The notes: a model not told the origin generated them from the sequence alone. DNA of 64,000 nt from Nephromyces sp. MM_2019 (GCA_015657535.1 JADHZB010002148.1:1-64000), one strand, 5' to 3'. Positions 34,926-47,191 are shown, numbered from the stretch's first letter. Program-made: numbers and translations.

Positions 34926-35168
34926 AGCTGGAATTTCTTAATTGAATAAACAACATTTTATAGGCTCAACCACAAGATAATACTATTTCTCATAATTTTT
35001 ACAAACTAATAATTATTTAATAACAATGTAACATTTTTTTATTAGGTTCTGAAACTTAAAAAGATTTATTAGCTCTTAATAAATATCGACTATAATATAG
35101 AAAAATCTTTAAAAAGCTAAATTACGTGATTTCCAAAAAAATAAAAATCTATGATTTTAAAAGCATTT

Positions 35169-36641
35169 TCATTTGCAGCAAGGTGATCCACAGAAACCTG
35201 ATGCTATTTCATATTCTTCACCTTCGTCTGTTCTTTGACGTAATACATTATTCGACTGCGAAATTTCATGGGTACTATTAATGGTGCCAACATCAGGAAC
35301 ACCATTATTCATGGGAACATGTGAATGATTCGGTAAGGGAGGGAAAAGAATCTGGGCTGTGCCTGTTGACTTAAAACCTTTGTATGGCATCACACCTACT
35401 CTAGTAAGAATATCTGGTTCAGTAACTTTGCCACAATATTTAACATTTCCAACTTCTGGTGGGAACGTGACCATCATTGGAGGCATCTTAGCCGAGGATG
35501 GGTAGTCAAGAAATTGAGGCATCATGCTTCCTGGTGGCATCGGAGCATTGGGAGGAGAACCCCATTGTATTCCTTGTGGAAGATCTATGGGAATAGAAGT
35601 TTTTTCTGGATAGGCCCATTTATTCGTTCCTTGTTGATTTAGAAATTGCATTTGGCCCATTTGAGACGCCTGATCTACGCCCAACTCCACTTTGGACTCA
35701 AATGGAACATTTATATCGGCATAACTTCCAGAAGGCATCCCTTCCATTTTGAAAGGGGATGGTGCTCCTGCAAATGATGTAGGGAAGGACGGCATCTGTT
35801 CTTGAGTTGGAAACTGCATCTGATTTTGGAAAATCCATTGAAGATTGGGAGGCATACCTGATGTCAATGGGGGTAAATTAGCATTTCCCGCACCAGGCTG
35901 ATATGGTACTTCTATTATTTTTTCTACATATCTGGGTACAAAGTAGGGTACTTCAACAGTTTTAATCTTTGGTACATTCTTCACAACAGTTTGAGGAACT
36001 TCAATAATTTTTTCTTTAACTACAGGCTTGACTGTTTCAACAATCCTTTCAACTATCTGCTCTTTTGGTTTAGGCACAATTTTGGGTGGATAAAAACATG
36101 GAACTTCGACAGGGACTTCAACATATTTTACCCCTTGTGGTACTTCTATAACTTTTTCTTCGATTACAGGTTTATAAACCTCTCTTGGAACCTCTTTTAC
36201 TATTTCTTTAATACTGGGTACTAATTTCTTTATATTCATCGTCCTTGGAACTTGAGCAAATTTATGATCATACTGTACATGGGGAACTTCAATGGTTCGC
36301 TCCTGAATTTCTTTTTTAGCTACATAAATCTCTCTTTCCTCTATGATTGGTTTGGCAACAAATTTTTCAGGAATTTTTCTCCTTACTTCAATAGGCAGTG
36401 GCATCGGCCCAAGAGACGTCATCACATGTGGAGGGGGTTTAGCAACATGAGGAAAATATTTTTGATCTTCCATGTTTGCTTGATCTTCCATTGAATTTTC
36501 ATCTGAGTTGAATGCGGACTCAGGTACAGGGTGTGTAGGGCTGGTTGGATAATTGCTAGTGTTATCTCCTTCGTTTCCCCCCCCCCCTTGGACCGTCACA
36601 TTATAACTCTGGCCCTTTGATTCATATTCACTGTACTCCAT
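35169..36641 (-). CDS. Alveolin (inner membrane complex protein, IMC1 family)
   Basis: Alveolins build the intermediate-filament-like network under the alveolar sacs of apicomplexan pellicles. This is a single exon of 490 residues. The N-terminal 65 residues are Ser/Asn/Asp-rich. The core from about 93 to 247 is the alveolin repeat region: charged Lys/Glu stretches alternating with valine-proline words (ERTIEVPHVQYDHKFAQVP, EEKVIEVPQG, KEKIIEVPQ, EKIIEVPYQPG). A Pro/Met/Gln-rich segment follows (about 250-470). The protein ends CGSPCCK, a cysteine cluster suited to S-acylation, as seen in several IMC proteins. A run of 11 G in the coding strand encodes four glycines at residues 19-22. I cannot assign it to a numbered IMC1 paralogue. 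A DHHC acyltransferase gene lies 6 kb away. Confidence 0.9.
   Translation of the reverse strand: MEYSEYESKGQSYNVTVQGGGGNEGDNTSNYPTSPTHPVPESAFNSDENSMEDQANMEDQKYFPHVAKPPPHVMTSLGPMPLPIEVRRKIPEKFVAKPIIEEREIYVAKKEIQERTIEVPHVQYDHKFAQVPRTMNIKKLVPSIKEIVKEVPREVYKPVIEEKVIEVPQGVKYVEVPVEVPCFYPPKIVPKPKEQIVERIVETVKPVVKEKIIEVPQTVVKNVPKIKTVEVPYFVPRYVEKIIEVPYQPGAGNANLPPLTSGMPPNLQWIFQNQMQFPTQEQMPSFPTSFAGAPSPFKMEGMPSGSYADINVPFESKVELGVDQASQMGQMQFLNQQGTNKWAYPEKTSIPIDLPQGIQWGSPPNAPMPPGSMMPQFLDYPSSAKMPPMMVTFPPEVGNVKYCGKVTEPDILTRVGVMPYKGFKSTGTAQILFPPLPNHSHVPMNNGVPDVGTINSTHEISQSNNVLRQRTDEGEEYEIASGFCGSPCCK
36577..36587 (-). repeat. 11-base G homopolymer inside the alveolin coding sequence
   Basis: Eleven C on the + strand encode Gly19-Gly22 near the alveolin N-terminus. 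The frame is intact in this copy. A tract of this length is prone to slippage or sequencing error. Confidence 0.9.
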
Positions 36642-37303
36642 CGTTTCACTTCAGGGTAATTTCCCCTGTGTATGGAGTATGGTACTTTCTTGAGAATATT
36701 ACTCGAAATTACTCAGAAATATCATGAAATTACACTTATTTGATTCAAAATTCTAGCCAAATATTTTAAAAATTTCCGTATAAATTGATTTATTAGTTTA
36801 TAGAAACAATCAATTGAAACAAAATTTTATAGCCTTATATATATATAATTATCCCATAAATTAAACTGATTATTGATAATACCAGAAGATATTGAGGATT
36901 TAAATTTTTACTACCAAGTGGACTTCTCCTTTAATTTTGATATTATAAATTTTATTTTAAAATTTATACAATTTATTTATAACTTAAGATATTATTTGAG
37001 ATAAGAAACTAAGTTTGACTCACTAGAATATTTATATTTTCCTATTTGATTCAACATTTATAGCTTGCACACTATTTCTATTCTAAATTACTGTAAAAAT
37101 TGATTTAGTAACATGCTTTTATGATTTGACTAGAGAGTGGTAACTTCTAGCTAAAACTTAATGCATTGAAATATTTCTATAAGAATATATAATTAATTCT
37201 TAAAGCCCAAGTTTTATCATTAAATTATCCAGTAAATCAATTATTTATTAATAATTTAAAATTTAAAACACGATTACAGAGATGTATGTTAGGTTAAAAC
37301 AGC
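36642..37303. other. Divergent intergenic region alveolin / unknown gene
   Basis: Very AT-rich 660-bp spacer between two divergent start codons, presumably containing both promoters. Nothing else recognised. Confidence 0.5.
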
Positions 37304-39820
37304 ATGAGGGATTCAGATATAAATCCAAGACCTAGGGATTTAGCCCACTTTGTTTCAAAGTATAACATTCTAGAAGGGGTGTGTGTAAATAACTTAGATA
37401 ATGAACAGGTTGCAATATTCGTTCCAGCAGCTTTAAGCTTAATTATTAAAGGCATTTTTGCAAAAAATTCATATAATGGATGGATGACATGCGAGCAATT
37501 TACTAAAATGGTACAATATTGAGCTTTTAGGACTACTTAATATATTATTATTAACGTATGAGCCCTGCTTTTTTTATACTTTCAGTGTAATCAATGTCAT
37601 TTAGCATCTCCCTCAAATAAGAAGGTTTATGAGTACATTTTTAGTAAGTCTAGTGATTTTAATGATAAATTAGGTAAGAGAAATCTAAACACATGTGAAT
37701 TTCCAGTGTTTGAAAAAGTACTCTGTTCTTCATATTCAGAGTATGAAGATTTTTATAAGGCTCTACATAGACTTGCGAAATATAAATTTAGAAAGCTTAA
37801 CATATCGGACTCTGAAGGAGTTGGTTTTAATTTATTATTTCATTTAATATAAAAAATTCTAATAATTCAAGTACTTTTTAGATTAGTGCTACGCTTTTAT
37901 ATCTTCTACATGGGAATATAAGTGTCGGTAAAGATCAACAACACCCAATGTTGAATTCATCAACTCAAGTAGGCTATGAAGTAAAAGATCAGTCTATTGA
38001 GACTGAGAAATTAGAACATATAGATTTTGGGGTTCAAAGTACTCCTGAAGTGAACGATTTTAGCACTAATACAGAAAAACCTTTAAGTAAAGATGAAAAA
38101 ATTCAAGTTGAAACACAATTATTGGAAGAGGAATCCACAGTTCCTAAAGTTGATTTAGAAACAAGTGCACCTATTGAGAAAAATTCTGAAATTTCTACTC
38201 AAGATATGCAGAAGGCCGAATCTGAAGCTACACAAATCCAAGGTCTGATAAATTTATATGCAGCAGAACAAAATTTAAACTTCAAAGATGTGTAATAACT
38301 GTAATTTTAACTCAGAGGTGCTAGCAGAACCGCAGTCAAGCTTGAAAGCTGAATCGAATTGTGAGACCCCAGGAGAACTTAATGCTTTAAACCTAGATAA
38401 AAACCAAAAAGTTATTGAAAAACAATTAAGTGAAATCAAAAAGAACTCGCTAAATCCAAAAGTAATTATCTAAATTTGTCATCAGTGTTTTTTATTAACT
38501 TAATTTTGTGCCACATAAGGTTGAAAAATTAGAGCTTGAAAATATGGAGGATGGGACAGAAAAAAAGGAGATAAAGTCAGGGAAAATCAGCGCAAATAAG
38601 CCAGATGATAAGGAGGTTTCTAGAATTGAAGATGCTAATAAGATTATGGAATCTGAAATTTTGGAAAAGGAATCAAGTAAAGACACTTTTAACAAGGGTA
38701 GGGTACTTGCTACTTAGATATTACTACCTAATATGCGCACTCAAGAAATTATATAATTTTGCCGCAGATGAAGAATTCTTTAGACAACACACTAATAATC
38801 TATATAAAATCTTTCGTGAAAACTGTGATCCAAGAAATTTTGGGTGAACAAAACATTACTTTAAACTTTAGTCTTCTCCTTGTTAATTCTAAGTTCTGAT
38901 TTTCACAGATCCGATAACATTGTTAGAATGTCAGAGCTAGAGTGTGCTATCTTGTTAGCAAAATCTAAGTTGTTAAAGTGCTCATCAGAAAAGGATCAAA
39001 GGGGTATCCCACCTGAAAAATCAAGGAAAATATATTTGAAAGGTTCTTTTTCAACTATGTAAAATTTAAACTAATAAAATAGTTTTCATGCATATATAAC
39101 AGTTATGCAAAAAGATTGCACAAATAAAAGTTATCAAAATGATCTAGCAAACTTGATCGATTATCAGCAATTTAAAGAAGTAATAAATAAATTTAAAAAA
39201 ATTTAGATTAGCAACTAAATTTGAAACGCTTTAAACTTTTTATTTGGCAGCTTATTTTTATGATATCAGAAGAATTTCTACCATGCTTGAAGAAGGAAGA
39301 AGCAATCAGAAAAGTTTGTGTGTAAGTAAAAAAATCGTCAGAAATTTTGTGTAATGGTTAATTTTGAAAAGGTCATTTATATAGAGACTACATTTTCAAG
39401 TATTGTGACATCACTCTGGATGAATTAGTCAAAAATGTATTCAGGAAAGAAATAGCCCAAACCTGCAAAAATCTGGCAAGCAGTAGTAAACACAAGCAAA
39501 GTGGTTTCTACTCATATTCTTACTCAGGTTGGTACTTAGATTTGATAATAGAAAATATCTCAATAGTTTTTACAATCAACTTATGAATTATTTTTCTACA
39601 AGACTCCGAAACAACGCAAAGAAGGTATAAAAAATCAGATCTATTAGAAACATGCTCCACAGAAAATTTTTCAGAAAGCTTTGAGATTGATAATAGAGAA
39701 TTGTTAAAAGAGACAAATTACCTCTCTAATGATCGTGATGTGTATGAAATTTATGGTAAAATAGACTTTGATCTGAAAGAATCCAGCTCTCAAACGCCTA
39801 GATTTGACAATGTTTTCTAA
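37304..39820 (+). CDS. Unknown twelve-exon protein with acidic central region
   Basis: Not recognised. Twelve exons (37304-37510, 37586-37673, 37707-37819, 37882-38289, 38336-38461, 38520-38697, 38768-38843, 38909-39042, 39103-39179, 39251-39321, 39385-39527, 39603-39820) join in phase to 612 residues, which strongly supports one gene. The N-terminal part contains helical, partly EF-hand-like stretches (FEKVLCSSYSEYEDFYKALH, RLAKYKFRKLNIS) after a CNQC pair. Residues about 150-330 are Glu/Lys/Ser/Thr-rich and probably disordered. The C-terminal third is again helical (DEEFFRQHTNNLYKIF, RMSELECAILLAKSKLLKC, EEFLPCLKKEEAIRKVCV, DITLDELVKNVFRKEIAQTC) and ends in a Ser/acidic tail. There is no signal peptide or membrane helix. 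The fourth intron has two possible acceptors (26 or 46 nt); only the longer keeps the frame. Alternating helix-pair blocks suggest a calponin- or EF-hand-like cytoskeletal protein, but that is a guess. Confidence 0.75.
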
Positions 39821-39981
39821 AAGCATTATGTAAACCGGGTGCCTCATAAACACTTTTAAGAGGAGTATAGGGAGCTTAAAATTAAATATATGATGTATTT
39901 ACATCATATATTTATTATTGTTCACATTTTAAAATACTTTTAAAGCTCAATCAATGCAATATATAAGTAAATGGAAAAGGA

Positions 39982-40973
39982 ATGTTGAAGTTATTTAAGA
40001 ATATTGATTTCATGAGATATAAAATGAGCCAGCTTAATCTATGCAAAATTAGCAAACGTAGCTTTCAAATCTTATTGATTCTTCAAGCTATCATAGAAGT
40101 TAATGGTATTTCAGAGCAATTTTCACCAACGGGTGTAGCAAACCCTGTGCCTCATGTTGATGTACAAATTATCCCTCCCAGACGGTAGCTAAAAAATTTT
40201 CACAAATATCAAAAGGCATCCTTTCGTCAACTAGATGGAAGACTTCCAGGCAGCAATTAATGAAATTGAAGCAAAAGTTTAAGGCTGTTATACACTCCGG
40301 TAATACTCAAAACTTTTACAATCTAACGAACTTCATTTGATTCTTTAAGAGATTCAAAATGCCTTGAAGAATTACGATAGATTGCCTGTAAACTCCTGGA
40401 CTTACACTTGTACAAATTTTAAGAAATAAGCAGAATATTTAATCACTTTGATTTTTCATTTATTCAAGCTTTGCAAGATCATCAAAATAACGTTTTAGAG
40501 ATTCAGAATGATCAACTTGCTAAGTTGTCTAATTACCAATTAGTTTGTCAAGTTTATATTTATAAAAGCTGCTAAACTCTTTTTCCAGGCAAGCCCACAC
40601 TTTCTTCAAAAGTTTAAAGGCAAGGCTTATGTGATAATTATTTTAAATTTCTTTGAAAAAATAAAACCATTAGCAGATGAACACAACTCACTAAACTCTC
40701 TAAAGGTATAATTTCTGCATTGCTAGTACTCTCACAAATTTAATTGATTGAAACAAGACTCGGATTAACTTGGAACCAAAAAACAAAACAAACTTTATGA
40801 GATATAAGAAAAATTCAAAGAATTTAAGAATGAATCCTTTTTTTTAAGAAATTTTCGTCATCTAAAAGCCTCAGAGCAATGGTGCTATAACAACAGAGCT
40901 TAATAGAACTGTAGATGAAAATATATCAAATCAAGCCTTGATAAATCTATTCATAAAAAAAATGGTCCACTGA
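39982..40973 (+). CDS. Unknown small protein, possible signal peptide, six exons
   Basis: Not recognised. Six exons (39982-40184, 40250-40299, 40350-40409, 40469-40551, 40589-40705, 40869-40973) join in phase to 205 residues. Three in-frame ATGs (39982, 40012, 40024) lie upstream of a short hydrophobic stretch, FQILLILQAIIEVNG, which could be a signal peptide if translation starts at 40012 or 40024. The mature part is Lys/Gln/Asn-rich and helical (MKLKQKFKAVIHSEI, DHQNNVLEIQNDQLAKL, VIIILNFFEKIKPL), consistent with a short coiled-coil protein. The gene follows the unknown twelve-exon gene on the same strand after only 161 bp. The exon 4 donor could be 8 nt earlier. The exons are small and the evidence is frame continuity alone. 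Confidence 0.55.
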
Positions 40974-42467
40974 AAATAAAAATTTTATAACTTACCAATT
41001 TATAAATTATCAAACTGTGAATTTTAATTTTCACTTGTGTTAAATTAACTTAAAACATTTACAACAATTTTAAAGAATAATGGTTAAAATGTTATAAAAT
41101 TCACAAAACACTTTTGTAAAACGCATTCAGCAAGTACTTAATTATTAAACTATTGTTTTAAAGTCTTTATTCGAAATTGATTAAGAAGGATCCTTTGCCC
41201 ATAGGCCAATATTTGATTAATTTATCATTTTGATTGCATAGCTGTATCTGTTAATAGGAATGAAACTTAGATATACACAATGTCCTTGCAAAAATTTGTA
41301 GTTAATAAATTGTAAGAAATTTACTTAAAAATACACTAAACTATGTATACTTAAGCGCACGTAGTTCTATTTAGGAATTTGTAAATTTAGGTAGCCTTTT
41401 GTTCTAGCAATTCATGCCCATGTAAGTGACTTTAAAAAGGAATTGATAGAACAAAAGATAGTGAAAATTTGCTTTAAATGCTTAAATGGGTAACAACTGA
41501 AGCTAACACACCAAAATACCACCAAACAAATAAAATTACATCCCAATTTGAGTAATTAATAAGACATGATCTGTATTATTATTAGTGACTTGAACACATC
41601 CTAAATTGGAAAAAAGAACACTTTTGGAATTATATTACTAAAATTGTCCATAAAAAATTAGATATACTATGATACTAAGAGGGAGTCTTTTTAAAAATTT
41701 GTTATTTAGAACTTTTGTGTGTTGCTTATAGATTCCTACAAAGCATTTGTATTTTTGCTAAAGACACAATTATTCTTGGAAACCTTCACTCTGGTTAATT
41801 GGATCCTCCATAAGATAATTAATTAATATAAAATGAACTCACCAATTTGATAGATCTTTCAAGAAATAACTTCTATAATACATAATTTTTTCGCTCAAAC
41901 TTGCAAAGGAAATTTGATTCAGGTCTAAATATCCTAGGTGGACATTAAGCTAATTTTGACTTTTACGGAAACCATTGAATAATCTTTCCACGCCATTAAT
42001 TAATTCCACAACCTAAGCTAGTTAATCTACAACAACAACAAGTTAGGAAGTAATTTATTAATTTAATTTCGAAATTCAAATGCCAGACTCAATCCTATTA
42101 GTCTATTAGGAGACAAAATTATGTAAAGTATTATTAAACAAAACCGACAAAACTACCAGTACATAAAAAAAGTCTTTAACAGAGATAGATGAGCGGCAAA
42201 ATCATAAATATTGAGAATAATTATGTTCATTTTAGTGCATAAATATACCACCCAGAAATTAATTTTATAAAATTTGTGATTTAATGCAATTCTACTTCCG
42301 AATTCCGACTGCCTTAAAATAAAAAGAGTCGATTTTTGGGGAGGTCTTATCAGGCTATTATTTTCGAGAATATAATTTACCTCAATGCGACTCTAGGAGG
42401 AAAATTATGATCAGTTTTAACTTTACCACACTAATATAAACTGGTGATTGACTTATTTTGAGTTAAC
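40974..42467. other. AT-rich intergenic region
   Basis: No exon-like frame on either strand. Presumably the 3' region of the preceding small gene and the promoter of the DHHC gene. Confidence 0.45.
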
Positions 42468-44239
42468 ATGAATGAGCAAAACAATCGGGCTCAAAACCCT
42501 AACAATAAAGGGACCAAGAGAAACTCTGGATTTATCTACTTAATAATAGATATTATTTTGATAGGTAAGTTTTATTGATGTACGATTTTTGTCGGTCCAA
42601 ACATTCAATTTATTCAATGCTTAATTTGATCTTGGTGTGTTTTTCCTCAGGATTTCTATACATGGGTTATGTTGGCATAATTCAAACCAGTGATCTTATA
42701 GATTTCACTAGAACCCGGATATTAATAACAATATTCTTTCATTTTTTTTTTTTTTTNTTCCTACTAGCATTTTATCAGGTATTTTTCAGCTAAATTTGAT
42801 ATAAAGTAAAAGAATTTGCAGATGAATTGCATCATGAAATAATTTTCAGGCTAATGTGACTATAAATTTATTATAAATAACAGGTAGCATTTACTAATCC
42901 TGGCTCAGTACCTCCAAATTGGGGATTCTATATGGGTGATCATCCCAAGAGAAGGAGATACTGTATTGTGTGTAATGTTTGGAAACCAGATAGAACACAT
43001 CACTGTTCAGTGTGTGGTAGATGGTTAGTGTTGCCAATTCATAAAAAATTACATAAGTATGCAATCTCGTGTTTTTATCATAATTTATATAATTTTACGC
43101 TCAGTGTTCTGACAATGGACCACCATTGCCCATGGATAAATAACTGTGTGGGATTTTACAACAGAAAGTTTTTTATACAACTTTTGATATACACACCAAT
43201 ATGTATCCTTTTTATTTTGTTTCACAGGTAATAATTTTCGAAACGTGAAATAACATAAAAAATTCAATTTTAAAAATACATAAATTTATTTATTATTTAT
43301 ACAGAATATTAATCATTGTTTATGTTTTTCAATTCCTATTAAACAGCATTCAATACTTATGTTCCGTCTCAGTATCCACTAATGATATTGAAGAACTTTC
43401 TGGTTGCGAAGTATTTAAATACATATATGTCTGCATGGTAAATTTTTGTTTTGTTAGAAATGCCTTCTAAATTGTTCTTACATGTGCTGTTTTACCGAAG
43501 GTTATACTCAGAGCTCTCTTGCTTAACGCTAATTTTTTAAAAACTTTTAGTCCCATTAGAATTCTTGCTTACTTGTCTTGACAATCAGATGGTTTTCATG
43601 TGTCTGGTTTTGGAGTTTACTATAATACCTTTCCTTAAGTTTCATCTAATGCTTATGACAAAAGTGAGTTGCTTTTTATGAAATGATAGTGCAGTTTATC
43701 AAACTTAAGTATACAAGATAAAAGAAATTAACCTATATTAAATTGTATTTTTTATACCTTATATATTGGAGTAACAGAATTTAACAACAATAGAGCATCT
43801 AGATGTTAAAAACAGGAAACGAAGTAAATATGATTTGGGCATTAGACGAAATGTTTCCCAGGTAGCTCAAAATAAATAAGAAGGTTCACTAATAAGATGA
43901 CTTTCTAGGAATATAATTTACTTTGCCTATACAAATATATCCTACTATGTTAAATTTAACACTCGAACTCCTAAAATATAGATTTATTAGCACATTTAAA
44001 ATGATAAAAACCTCAGGTTTTAGGGGAGAATTGGTTATTTTGGTTAGTTCCCTGCCGTTTAAAGGCTGGTAGGCCTCTTGGAGATGGAGTTAGATGGAAT
44101 CTAGATTACAATTCGGCTGATGAAGATGTAAGATTATCTAGATATCAAATTACCCGTAGCTTTTATTAGGGTGTGAAATTTTATTTGATGTGCTCTTTTG
44201 AAATCCTTTTTTAAATAAAAATTTTTACTATAGGAATGA
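42468..44239 (+). CDS. DHHC-type protein S-acyltransferase (palmitoyltransferase)
   Basis: DHHC enzymes attach palmitate to cysteines of membrane-associated proteins. Exons 42468-42564, 42651-42778, 42884-43023, 43105-43227, 43305-about 43447, about 43551-43663, 43778-43861, 44017-44127 and 44234-44239 give about 314 residues. Membrane segments 1 and 2 (exons 1-2) precede the Cys-rich domain: YCIVCNVWKPDRTHHCSVC, then the catalytic DHHC in TMDHHCPWINNCVG. Two further hydrophobic segments follow, then the family TTxE motif (NLTTIEHLDVKNRKR) and a cytosolic tail (RRNVSQ, NWLFWLVPCRLKAGRPLGDG). The exon 5/6 junction is uncertain. If the last intron is retained, the protein ends at 44168 instead. 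One ambiguous base (N at 42757) sits in a T run coding transmembrane segment 2. Likely locations are Golgi, ER or inner membrane complex; the sequence does not say which. Confidence 0.9.
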
Positions 44240-46125
44240 TGGAACAAGAATGATCGATAAAATTTGTTTACATCACATTAAAATTTTGATGTGCAAGCAA
44301 GCTTCTTTCCCAAGAGGAAAAAAAGTAAACGGCACGGTAGGCCTATCTTGTACATTTTTTATTTGTGAATTTATTATGACGCAAAAGGCCTAAAAGTTAA
44401 AAACTATTATACGTCCAAGACCGTTTCCTAGCCTAATTTCAGATAATTAATTAATCTTTCGACTTGATATCTATCAGAATTGCAGTTTTATTCGAAATAA
44501 AATTTGAATACGATTCAAAACTGTTAGCAAGATGAACAATATCTCAATTTTTTAAAATATAACTAACATACATTGAATACAATTCGGAAATTAAGGACTA
44601 ATTTTATAATTTTATATTCTTAATTATTCCTCAATCATTCTAATCTTTCCCAATTACGTTTAAGAAAACTTTACTTGTTGCAATATAAGCAATTTCGATT
44701 CATCATGGCTTCAGTACAAAATTTTTTTTTAATTTATGATCTTTCAATAAATGAAAAGATTTACTAGAGGAACTATGGAACCGACCGCTTAATTTCCTTA
44801 CCTATTGAGTAATTTTCACATAAAATAGTGAATATTAAAGTAATTGTTATAAAATAAAAAACACTCGAAAAAAAAAAAAAATTGTAGCCAATTAGAATGT
44901 AATGCCTATTATAAGGTTTAAAAAACTTGCTTTTCGGTCAAAATTTGGTTCGAAACTTAACTGATCCATAAAAGTAGTTTATATTCAACTTGACAACTCT
45001 ATCTCTAGGTTTGGTAGATGGAATAATTTATAAGATGAACTTAATTCATAATTTAGCACAAAAACAATTAATTGTAAACATTTACTACATTTTCAGTAAA
45101 TTTAGCCTCCCAGGAAAGTTTTGGAATTGCTTTTGATAGCAACATTCTTTAGCCTTCATCGGGTTTCAAAATTGAAGGTTTTAAGCCCTACTGCTTGACT
45201 ATTTTCGGTACCCCAGCATAAAGTTATCTGCAACATAAGTTGTGCTTGTCACTTTTTCTAATTGTTAACATATTAGTTTACAGAACTTTTGGTATAGATT
45301 TATAGAATAAATTACGAAACTACAAAGAATGTATAAAATTTATACAAAATTAGAAAATAGTTTGGTCAGTTCATTTTACGCCAAAGTTTGAAAATTAATT
45401 TCCAGGTTAACGAAAAAGACTAATCCACAATCCTTGAATGAAAGCTAGAATGAAGCTATTCAAATGCTACTTAAATTTGTTAGGGCCTTTTGGCTAACTT
45501 TTAAAATTTTCTTTTACAACCATAAATTGAAACTTAGAAAACCATCTGAAGATTATTTATAGCTTCAAAGGGAATAAAATTTTAAAGAGGAAACTACAAG
45601 TCACAATTTAAAACTTCGAAGCTCAAGTCTATCCATGTGGCCCAAAAAGTTTTGAAATATACTTAAAAGTATATATTAAGTAATTCATATTCTAAATACA
45701 ATTGAAATAAATATTTAAAAAGTGACATATGTTCCAGTTTACTTGAACCAAAGCACTTATGTATTTTACTCTAATGATTTGGAAAACGTACTTACAAAGT
45801 TAAAATTATTAATACAATTGAAATATTTTCTTTAACTTATCGATCAGTTCTAAGGGAAATGATCGAAGTAGGATGGTGTGCTAAATTTCATCGAATATGG
45901 TACCACTGAATTACATTTATGAGATTAAAAATATCAAGTAATATTTTGGGATTTGGGGAGTTGTATATTTAATTAGTGTAGGATGTAGACTAAATTGGAA
46001 GGAGTAGTTCAGTTAAATAGTAAAAGTATAGACATATTTATAGATTGGTCATTATTTTTACTTAAATAAATTTCATGTAAAAAAAATTGGAAAATGAATT
46101 TTTTAGAGAATTTAGTAAGATAAAA
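44240..46125. other. AT-rich convergent intergenic region
   Basis: About 1.9 kb between the 3' ends of the DHHC gene (+) and CID gene (-). No exon-like frame or repeat noticed beyond A/T runs. Confidence 0.45.
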
Positions 46126-47191
46126 TTAAGTTTCAAAGTCAATGGTTTTTGTTACAGGCGATTTCTTCTTAGACAATTTCTTGTGTGTTTCATTATGCAT
46201 TTTAAAAAGACTTTCAATTCGGGCCGATATAAGAGGACGAAAGGACTCCAATGAATCATGTAACTTTTGGCGCAATTTCCATTGCTTCTGGATCAAGACT
46301 CTTTGTTTAGCTCGATTTTGTTTCAAGACCTTCTGGATTTCATCTAGCTCCAGAGCACTTGTAGATAAGTTTTGTTGTTTTGATATATGAGTATGCTTTA
46401 GCAATAAGTCATCTATTTCAAGATCAATCTTTCTACCAAAATAAACCTTATCCACAAGTTGTTTACGCAACTCATGTATACTTTTCAATTTTAGCGATAT
46501 TTGAGAGGAAAATTGTTTGTCTTCCTGGGATAAGTCATAGCTCATTAATCTTGGAAAGGGAGTTATAAATCCATCAGAATTTTCTCCATCAGATTGGAGA
46601 AGCCTTAAGTTCTGAGCACATTATAATATTTATTTGTCGAGTGTATTAGTGTTCTCAAGTATTATATAATGAATTGGTATAAATGCTAACCTTTTTGTTT
46701 GAATTCTCTTCATCGAAATCATTTGATATCTTAAAGAAGTCAAGCCCAATTATTCGTTCATCGTATCCCTGAAGCAGCTTGGTAAGGTAAAGGCAAATTG
46801 TCCGGTCCTCGAAAACACACCTCGCTCGCCATATTGATATGACACGCTGGCATTCTTCTATAGTTGAACTGGAGTTACTATTTTTACTTATACTTTCACA
46901 AACATTTTTCAGATAGGGAATTGTAGTCTGTATCAGTTCAGGCGATCGAAGGTGTGAAAGTTGGATAAAATCATTTATCACATAGAATAGGGATATAATT
47001 TTAGAAGGAACATTTTCACTTATGATAGTGTTAGACCATACTTCTATATAGTGTCTGGCTAAACCCGTCTTCTCGCTCAAAAGTATTTCTTGTGATAGCT
47101 TTGTTATGTAGGCTCCAGTAGAGTTAATGTCCTGAAGACGCTGCCTGAAGCCCTCTAGTTTTTGAACTTCTGATGATTCGAGTTGGTCCAT
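46126..47191 (-). CDS. CID-domain protein (RPRD/Rtt103-like, RNA polymerase II CTD interactor)
   Basis: CTD-interacting domains bind the phosphorylated tail of RNA polymerase II and link transcription with termination and 3' processing. Two exons (47191-46691, 46611-46126) join in phase to 328 residues. The N-terminal ~140 residues match the CID helical array: LSQEILLSEKTGLARHYIEV, WSNTIISENVPSKIISLFYV followed by INDFIQLS, and later ECQRVISIWRARCVFEDRTI. The C-terminal half is a Lys/Gln/Leu-rich coiled coil, typical of RPRD1/Rtt103 and absent from Pcf11. A basic tail follows (KKLSKKKSPVTKT). No RNA-recognition motif is visible. Which subgroup it belongs to is inferred from architecture. Confidence 0.8.

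Noticed and set aside
35991..36494. Two plus-strand frames inside the alveolin gene
   Set aside because: Antisense shadows of the Lys/Glu/Val/Pro repeat coding region (Phe/Tyr/Asn/Trp-rich).
46142..46568. Plus-strand frames opposite the CID gene
   Set aside because: Shadows of the coiled-coil coding exon on the other strand.
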